Assembly (NCBI RefSeq): GCF_013002715.1
Contig: NZ_JABENB010000003.1
Location: forward strand, 617,472 to 681,471
DNA length: 64,000 bases
Source: Flexivirga aerilata
GTDB taxonomy: Bacteria > Actinomycetota > Actinomycetes > Actinomycetales > Dermatophilaceae
Direction: 5' to 3'
This document shows positions 58,407 through 64,000 of the stretch, piece after piece. Under the pieces are notes generated by a model. It made no database searches. It was not told the DNA's origin and saw nothing but the letters and a program-made list of their open reading frames with translations. A program made the translations under genes and the position numbers. Each line of letters opens with the position of its first letter. Within the stretch, counting starts at the first letter, position 1.

Positions 58407-59099
58407 TTAGGCCCCGGACCGCTTCGCGGCGGCCGTCGTAGTCACGGGTTTCTTGGCCGGCACCTTCGTGGTTGCCGATTTCTTGGCTGCCGTCTTCTTG
58501 GCCGGTGACTTCTTGGCTGCGGATTTCTTGGCTGCCGTCTTTTTCGTTGCCGTCTTCTTCGCCGGTGTCTGTGTGGTCGCCTTCGTGGCGGCCGTCTTCG
58601 TGGCGGCCTTCTTCACCGCCGACCGTTTGACGGTCTTCCTCGCCGGGGCATCGGTCGCCGGGGCATTCGTGGCCGGCGCATTCGTGGAGGGCGCATTCGT
58701 GGTCGACGCCGGCCGGGTCGCGGGCGCCGGAGCAGCTGCGGCGGCGCGTTGCTGCTGCAGCGAGGCCACCTGCGCCCGGAGGTCGGCGATCTCTGCCCGG
58801 GCCGCGTCGAGTTCGGCGCCGCGGGCGAGGCCCACACGTTCCAGCCCGACGCGGTCCAGCTGCGAGGCCACCTCCTGGGCGACCAGGTCGCGCACCAGTT
58901 GCCGGTTGGCCGCGGCCGCGTCGATCAACTCGTCGGCGAGCTGGCTCACCTGACCTGCGACCACGCCGGCACGGGTGGTCGCCACGCCGACTCCGGGGAG
59001 TTCGAGCAGCGTGCCGGCGGCTTCCAGCGCCTTGGTGCGGGTGATCTCGCCCGCGCCGGTGACGATCTGCAGTGCGGTACGAACGCTGTCCAGTGCCAT
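58407..59099 (-). CDS. Helical protein with histone H1-like Lys/Ala tail
   Basis: 230 residues. Residues 1-60 are a helical domain (MALDSVRTALQIVTGAGEITRTKALEAAGTLLELPG), followed by a coiled-coil-like stretch ending LDAARAEIADLRAQVASLQQQ. An Ala/Pro/Thr linker with repeated TNAP units and a basic tail of repeated KKTA/AKKS units (residues 155-230) complete it. The tail resembles histone H1-like and PhaF/phasin nucleoid-binding tails, so binding to DNA or another polyanion is likely. The N-terminal half could be phasin-like, but I cannot prove it. Confidence 0.75.
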   Translation of the reverse strand: MALDSVRTALQIVTGAGEITRTKALEAAGTLLELPGVGVATTRAGVVAGQVSQLADELIDAAAANRQLVRDLVAQEVASQLDRVGLERVGLARGAELDAARAEIADLRAQVASLQQQRAAAAAPAPATRPASTTNAPSTNAPATNAPATDAPARKTVKRSAVKKAATKTAATKATTQTPAKKTATKKTAAKKSAAKKSPAKKTAAKKSATTKVPAKKPVTTTAAAKRSGA

Positions 59100-59194
59100 G
59101 CCGTCTCTCCTTCGCCGTTCGGCACCGGCAGTCGCATCGCACGACAGCGCATCGGCTGTCCCGCACCGGCTTCGGTGCCGTGAGTGCGCCCAGG

Positions 59195-60388
59195 CTAGCC
59201 GCGACCCGGCAGCGCGGCCACCGCTTGTTGCGTGGTCAGCCGCCCGTCGTCGATCGCCGCCCAGAGCACCCGCAGCGCGAGCCGGAGCCGCTCGATGTCG
59301 CCGTCGCCGTGGCCGTCGTCGTTCGCGGCGTCGGCCCCGTCGACTCCGTCGGCCTCGGCGTGCGGGCCGGGCGTGCCGCTGAATGCGACCCGCGGCTGCG
59401 CCCCGTCGACGGCCAGGGTTGCCGTGCAGTCCCCGATCGCCCAGGCACCGTCGCCCAGCCTGCGCGGCTCCTCGTAGGGCAGGTTGAGCGCCCGCAGGTC
59501 CGCAGCCACGTAGCGCGGTCGCAGCTCCGCCGGTGCGCTCACCAGGTCGGCGGGTCCGTGCACCCCGGTCAGGACGTGGAGCGCGTCCATGCCTGCCGCG
59601 TGCGCGCCGGCGACATCGGTCTCCAGCCGATCGCCGATGCCCAGGGTGTGGGCGGCGTCCTGTCCCAGCGCCTTCGCCGCGAGCTCATACATCAGCGGCC
59701 CGGGCTTGCCCACCACCTCCGGATCCACCTCGACCGCGAGCCGCACCGCCCGGACCAGAGAACCGTTGCCCGGCGCCACTCCCCGATCGGTCGGCAGCGT
59801 CAGGTCGTCGTTGGTCGCAACCCACCGGGCACCCGCCTGGATCGCGTAGGCAGCCTCGCCGAGGTCGGCCGCGGTGACCGCCGGACCGTACCCCTGCAGT
59901 ACCGCCTTCACCTCGATGTCCACCCTGGTGTCCACCCCCATGTCCACCTGGGTGTCCACCCCGGTGTCTGCGCCGTCGGCACCCGCCGCGCGCTGTCGCA
60001 TCATCTCCGGCGTCACGGGCTGCAATCCGACCGCGCGCACCGCCTCGGGCACGCCCCGGCCGCCGACGACCAGCACGTGGTCACCCGGGGTCAACCGTTC
60101 GGCGAGCCAGCTGGCGCCTGCCAGCGATGAGGTGAGCACCTGCTCGTCATCCAGGCGCACCCCGAGAGCACGCAGTTTCGCGGCAACATCGGCGGGCGTT
60201 CGCGACGCGTTGTTCGTCGCGAACACCACGCCACTGCCCGCGTCCACGGCGGCAGCAAGCCCGTCGACCGCATGCGGCACCGCCGAGGCCCCCCGGTAGA
60301 CGACCCCGTCGAGGTCACAGACGAGCGCGGGATAACGACCGGCGAGCGGCCGGCCGGGCGCGGAAGGACTCGATGCAGTTGCGGTCAC
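59195..60388 (-). CDS. HAD-IIA family phosphatase (NagD-like) with extended C-terminus
   Basis: 397 residues; family members are usually 260-340. HAD motif I ALVCDLDGVVYRGASAVP near residue 22, motif II FATNNASRTP near residue 57, GKPGPLMYELAAKALG (motif III lysine) near residue 225 and GIGDRLETDVAGA (motif IV) near residue 247. The cap region is interrupted by a 4-residue repeat (TGVD, TQVD, MGVD, TRVD) from a 12-bp minisatellite. About 110 further residues after the HAD core have no recognised domain. Position corresponds to Rv1692. Substrate unknown. Confidence 0.88.
   Translation of the reverse strand: MTATASSPSAPGRPLAGRYPALVCDLDGVVYRGASAVPHAVDGLAAAVDAGSGVVFATNNASRTPADVAAKLRALGVRLDDEQVLTSSLAGASWLAERLTPGDHVLVVGGRGVPEAVRAVGLQPVTPEMMRQRAAGADGADTGVDTQVDMGVDTRVDIEVKAVLQGYGPAVTAADLGEAAYAIQAGARWVATNDDLTLPTDRGVAPGNGSLVRAVRLAVEVDPEVVGKPGPLMYELAAKALGQDAAHTLGIGDRLETDVAGAHAAGMDALHVLTGVHGPADLVSAPAELRPRYVAADLRALNLPYEEPRRLGDGAWAIGDCTATLAVDGAQPRVAFSGTPGPHAEADGVDGADAANDDGHGDGDIERLRLALRVLWAAIDDGRLTTQQAVAALPGRG
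59914..59970. repeat. 12-bp coding minisatellite in the HAD phosphatase gene
   Basis: About four and a half copies of a 12-base unit centred on TGTCCACC, in frame, giving (T/M)-x-V-D repeats in the protein. Whole-unit changes would keep the frame. Confidence 0.85.
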
Positions 60389-60448
60389 CGGGCCATTCTG
60401 CCGACCGCCTTCGTCACCGTCCTGGCGCGGGCCCCGGCAGGCGCCGGC

Positions 60449-60826
60449 TCACGGGCGACGGAGCACCTTCAGCGCGAAGGCCTCGACCTCGTAGCGGCTG
60501 ACTCGCGCCCCGGCCGGTGGTTTCCAGAATCGCCGCAGCAGCGCTCCGTCGACGGCGACCAGCTCGCCGCCGGCCCAGCGCGACGCCTTCCGGCGAGTGG
60601 CTGCCGACCAGCAGACGACGTCGACCGTGTCGATCGTGGGAGACCGCGGCCCGTGCCGTGCCGCTGCCGGCCGGTCGACCACCAGCCGGAAGACGGCCAG
60701 CTCGTCCCCGCTCGGCATGACGCGCTGCTCCGGCGGCGCGCTGACCCTGCCGACGAGGTGGACCTCGTTGCGGGCGGTCGTGTCAGCGGCGGCTTCGCGG
60801 ACCGTCGCGGCGGGTGTGGTGGGCAT
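60449..60826 (-). CDS. Single-stranded DNA-binding protein (accessory SSB)
   Basis: 125 residues, an OB fold without the usual acidic C-terminal tip. NEVHLVGRVSAPPEQRVMPSGDELAVFRLVVDRP lies near residue 18, then VDVVCWSAATRRKASRWAGGELVAVDGALLRRFW, matching SSB strand order. The lack of the D-D-I-P-F type tail and its place away from rpsF-rplI mark it as a second SSB rather than the replicative one. ATG at 60826 follows GGGAGG. Confidence 0.82.
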   Translation of the reverse strand: MPTTPAATVREAAADTTARNEVHLVGRVSAPPEQRVMPSGDELAVFRLVVDRPAAARHGPRSPTIDTVDVVCWSAATRRKASRWAGGELVAVDGALLRRFWKPPAGARVSRYEVEAFALKVLRRP

Positions 60827-60989
60827 GGCGCCTCCCGTGGGTCGAACGGATGTCCGTCCCACTGTGCGGCGGCGCGGCGCCCGGGTCGAGTCAGTGGGCA
60901 GCCCGCTGTGGATCGCCCCGGCGCGTGATCAGGGATGTGGATGAAACGGGAGATGAAAACGAAAGCGATCGCCGGCGGCCGAAGCGCCG

Positions 60990-62630
60990 TCAGCGACCCT
61001 CTTCCGGCCGGTCCCCCGGCCCCGCGCCCGTGTCGTCATCCGAGCCACCATCCGGCTCGTCCTCCGAGCCGTCCGGACCGTGCGAGCCGTCACCGTCACC
61101 GTGCGGGCTCGCAGCCCCGGTCATATCGCCCGCGGTTTCGCTCGCAACCTCGACGTCTCCATCGACGTCTTCGGCCCTGTCGTCGTCACCCTCGTCGTCG
61201 TCCTCGCCGTCGAGCAGGTCGGTCAGCACCACACCGTCGAGCAGGTCGAGCCGATCCGCAGCGTCGGTCTCACCCTCCGCGTCGGCATCGAGCGCCTTGG
61301 CGAACCATTCCCTCGCTCCCGTCGCGTCGCCACCGGCGAGCAATGCCTCGGCATACGCATAGAAGAGGCGCGCCGCCCAGGGTTGATTCGTCCCACGCTC
61401 CAGTGCCGGGATGCGCAGCACCATCTGCGCGGCCTCGGGCTGTCCGAGATCACGCCGGACTCCGGACACCACGATGGCCAGTTCGATGTTATCGGCCTCG
61501 CCGAGGTTGCGGGCCTCGTCGGAACTCGCAAGGTCCAGCGCGCGCTCGTGGCGCCCGAGACCGCGCTCGGAGTCCACGAGATAAGGCAAGAGGTGATTGG
61601 AGCCGGAAAGCCTTTTGGCAGTGCGGAATTCGCGTATAGCGTCGTTGAATTCACCCCGCCGGTAGTGCACCAGGCCGAGCGCCTCGCGCACCGCGGCAAC
61701 GCGGCCGGCACGCCGCGCGGCATGCTCCGCGTGCGCCAGTGCCAGGTCCGGGTCCTCCTCGAGCAGAGTGGCCGCGGCCACCAGGTGTTTCGCGACGCCC
61801 TCCGCGTTCTCCTTGGTCAGGGTGCGCAGCTCGCGCCATACCGATCGGTCGAGCTCGCGGCCGGTGATGTCCTCCGGCAGGACCGGTGCGAAGCGAGTGT
61901 CACGAGCCGACTTCTGTGAGGGCGAGCTACGGTCCCAGCTGCGCGGGCCGCGTTCGGCACGGGACCTGTTCTCGTCGCGCTGCGGCTCGTCGCGGTCGCT
62001 CCTTTGCCGATCGGAGTTGTAGCGCGGACGGTCGGACCCGAACCGCGCGTCATCCCCGCGTCGGCCACCGCCGCCACGGCGACCACCAGCGCGATCCTCC
62101 CGCCGACCACCGGCGCGCGAACCCCGGTCATCCCGGCGATCGTCACGGCGGTCGAAACTGCGCTGCGGGCGACCTCGCCCGTCACCGTCCGGACGTCCCC
62201 GGCCCGTCTCGAAGGACCTCGGGCCGCGCCGCTCCCCGCGCTCGAAACCGCGTCCGCCACGACCCTCTTTGCGACGATCCCGGTCGGTCGACCGGCCGCC
62301 ACGACGCTCGTCACCACGGCCATCACGACGAGGGCGGTCATCGCGCCCGTCACGACGAGGACGATCCTCCCCGGTCCGGCCGGAGCCGCCGCGCGGCGGT
62401 CGCCCGTCCCGGTCCGACGAGCCGTATGACGAACGCCCCGGCCGTCCCTCGCGTCGCTGCGCACGATCGCCACTGTCGTCGCGGGGCTCGCGCTCTCCCG
62501 ACGACGCCTGATCCGGCCCGGTCGCCGGGCGCGGCTGCCCTGAGCCGTCACCGGCGGCGCGGGACCATCGTCCGGCGCGCCGTTCCTGCCGGCTGCCGTC
62601 GGCACTCTTACCGGAGTTGTCGTCGGTCAC
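60990..62630 (-). CDS. RG-rich, TPR-containing protein with acidic tail
   Basis: 546 residues in three zones. Residues 1-250 are strongly basic and disordered with dozens of RG, RRD and GRGG units. Residues 255-460 are helical repeats of TPR type (ALAHAEHAARRAGRVAAVREALGLVHYRRGEFNDAIREFRTAKRL). Residues 465-546 are acidic (DDDEGDDDRAEDVDGD...). The TPR part is the conserved element, found at the Rv1691 position in relatives; function unknown. The RG region suggests RNA binding or condensate formation. GTG at 62630 chosen. It lies directly downstream of the rRNA terminator on the same strand. Confidence 0.8.
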   Translation of the reverse strand: MTDDNSGKSADGSRQERRAGRWSRAAGDGSGQPRPATGPDQASSGEREPRDDSGDRAQRREGRPGRSSYGSSDRDGRPPRGGSGRTGEDRPRRDGRDDRPRRDGRGDERRGGRSTDRDRRKEGRGGRGFERGERRGPRSFETGRGRPDGDGRGRPQRSFDRRDDRRDDRGSRAGGRREDRAGGRRGGGGRRGDDARFGSDRPRYNSDRQRSDRDEPQRDENRSRAERGPRSWDRSSPSQKSARDTRFAPVLPEDITGRELDRSVWRELRTLTKENAEGVAKHLVAAATLLEEDPDLALAHAEHAARRAGRVAAVREALGLVHYRRGEFNDAIREFRTAKRLSGSNHLLPYLVDSERGLGRHERALDLASSDEARNLGEADNIELAIVVSGVRRDLGQPEAAQMVLRIPALERGTNQPWAARLFYAYAEALLAGGDATGAREWFAKALDADAEGETDAADRLDLLDGVVLTDLLDGEDDDEGDDDRAEDVDGDVEVASETAGDMTGAASPHGDGDGSHGPDGSEDEPDGGSDDDTGAGPGDRPEEGR

Positions 62631-62699
62631 GATGAGAACCAACCTTCGCTATGGAACTGGGGCCGCCCCCATGTGGACGGAATGACTAAGTCTACAAAG

Positions 62700-62746
62700 A
62701 AAAACAAGGAGCCGGTCTCGGGTGAGCACCCAAGTCCGGCTCCTTG
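62700..62746 (-). terminator. Intrinsic terminator of the rRNA operon
   Basis: Minus strand 11-bp stem CAAGGAGCCGG/CCGGCTCCTTG (arms 62736-62746 and 62705-62715). The loop holds a smaller GGGT/ACCC stem, and a run of five U follows (GTTTTTCTTTG). It lies just after 5S. Confidence 0.92.
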
Positions 62747-62759
62747 CTTTAAATGTATG

Positions 62760-62877
62760 TTCGGCGGTGTCCTACTCTCCCACACCCTACCGAGTGCAGT
62801 ACCATCGGCGCTGAAGGGCTTAGCTTCCGGGTTCGGGATGTGACCGGGCGTTTCCCACTTCGCTATAACCGCCGAAA
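62760..62877 (-). rRNA. rrf: 5S ribosomal RNA
   Basis: About 118 bases reading TTTCGGCGGTTATAGCG at the 5' end and ACACCGCCGAA at the 3' end, which pair as helix I. Internal CCCGAACCCGGAAGCTAAG and GATGGTACTGCACTCG segments are those of actinobacterial 5S. Ends are set by the helix and may be off by a few bases. Confidence 0.97.
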
Positions 62878-63125
62878 CCCTGTGAAACACACACGGGTTC
62901 CAAAACGTGTACACGTCTATCCAATTATCGTGTTACTCGTTGAACCACCAACCCACCCACCACAGCAAGACGGTAAGGGCGTTGTTGGGTGTTGTTTCAG
63001 AGTTGCATAGTGGACGCGAACAAACAGACGCTCAACAACGCTGTGTTGAACTGTGACTCCCTTAACCATCGGCCACACCCGTCAGGGTGTTGACGTATGC
63101 GGGTCATGGAGCGTTAAGTTTGGGG
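62878..63125 (-). other. 23S-5S internal transcribed spacer, no tRNA
   Basis: About 248 bases, much less GC-rich than the surrounding chromosome, with no tRNA-like cloverleaf. Expected to hold the 3' half of the pre-23S processing stem and the 5' flank of 5S. Confidence 0.75.

Positions 63126-64000
<875 letters not shown>

Noticed and set aside
62878..63125. tRNA gene in the 23S-5S spacer
   Set aside because: No cloverleaf, no T-loop GGTTCRA in proper setting.

Overview
The window is high-GC actinobacterial chromosome of the Micrococcales type. Gene order, the many GTG starts, and the large number of genes that begin directly behind a -10 hexamer with no ribosome binding site all fit a member of Dermacoccaceae or a close relative; that family placement is inference. 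Nearly everything is housekeeping sequence. I see no prophage, transposase, CRISPR array or obvious genomic island.

Layout: (1) 1-8350, minus strand: pyrimidine operon pyrR-pyrB-pyrC-carA-carB-pyrK-pyrD (pyrD runs off the left edge), chained by 4-base overlaps and headed by a putative PyrR-binding leader hairpin. (2) 8367-10824: a DUF1624-type membrane protein, nusB, efp and a macro-domain protein. (3) 10863-14404: a second DUF1624-like membrane protein, an FMN-type glutamate-synthase-like enzyme and a methyltransferase. They meet at a six-copy 29-bp repeat array that both genes are translated through. (4) 14702-23055: aroB-aroK-aroC-aroE-mltG-ruvX-alaS. (5) 23195-32066: two small envelope-type proteins, a complete oligopeptide/dipeptide ABC operon and a second paralogous binding protein. 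(6) 32188-36010: rarA, a GNAT and a DUF222/HNH (13E12-type) gene split in two at an ATGA junction. (7) 36011-39746: a ferric-iron type ABC transporter with an IdeR/DtxR-like box in front of its lipoprotein. (8) 39837-51588: a thioesterase, aspS, two tandem GNAT paralogues, a conserved hypothetical, two small-molecule kinases, a SEC-C protein, argG, a patatin, an aldo/keto reductase and an aminotransferase. (9) 51585-62630: NUDIX, pyrG, recN, nadK, tlyA, accessory proteins, a HAD phosphatase, an extra SSB and an RG-rich TPR protein. This order matches Mycobacterium tuberculosis Rv1691-Rv1700, minus the steA and mctB genes that sit between recN and pyrG there. (10) 62700-64000: the 3' end of an rRNA operon (terminator, 5S, spacer, 23S), minus strand.

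Functionally the window joins de novo pyrimidine synthesis (UMP operon plus CTP synthase), chorismate synthesis and translation (alaS, aspS, efp, nusB, rRNA) with peptide and iron import. I did not find a convincing new multi-gene system. The most interesting signals are small-scale: repeat elements read into protein C-termini (methyltransferase, AroC), a start-codon microsatellite in pyrC, the ATGA-split HNH nuclease, recurring GGACCA hairpins between genes, a shared -10 between rarA and its divergent neighbour, and a strong excess of CGTCATAC/GTATGACG words.
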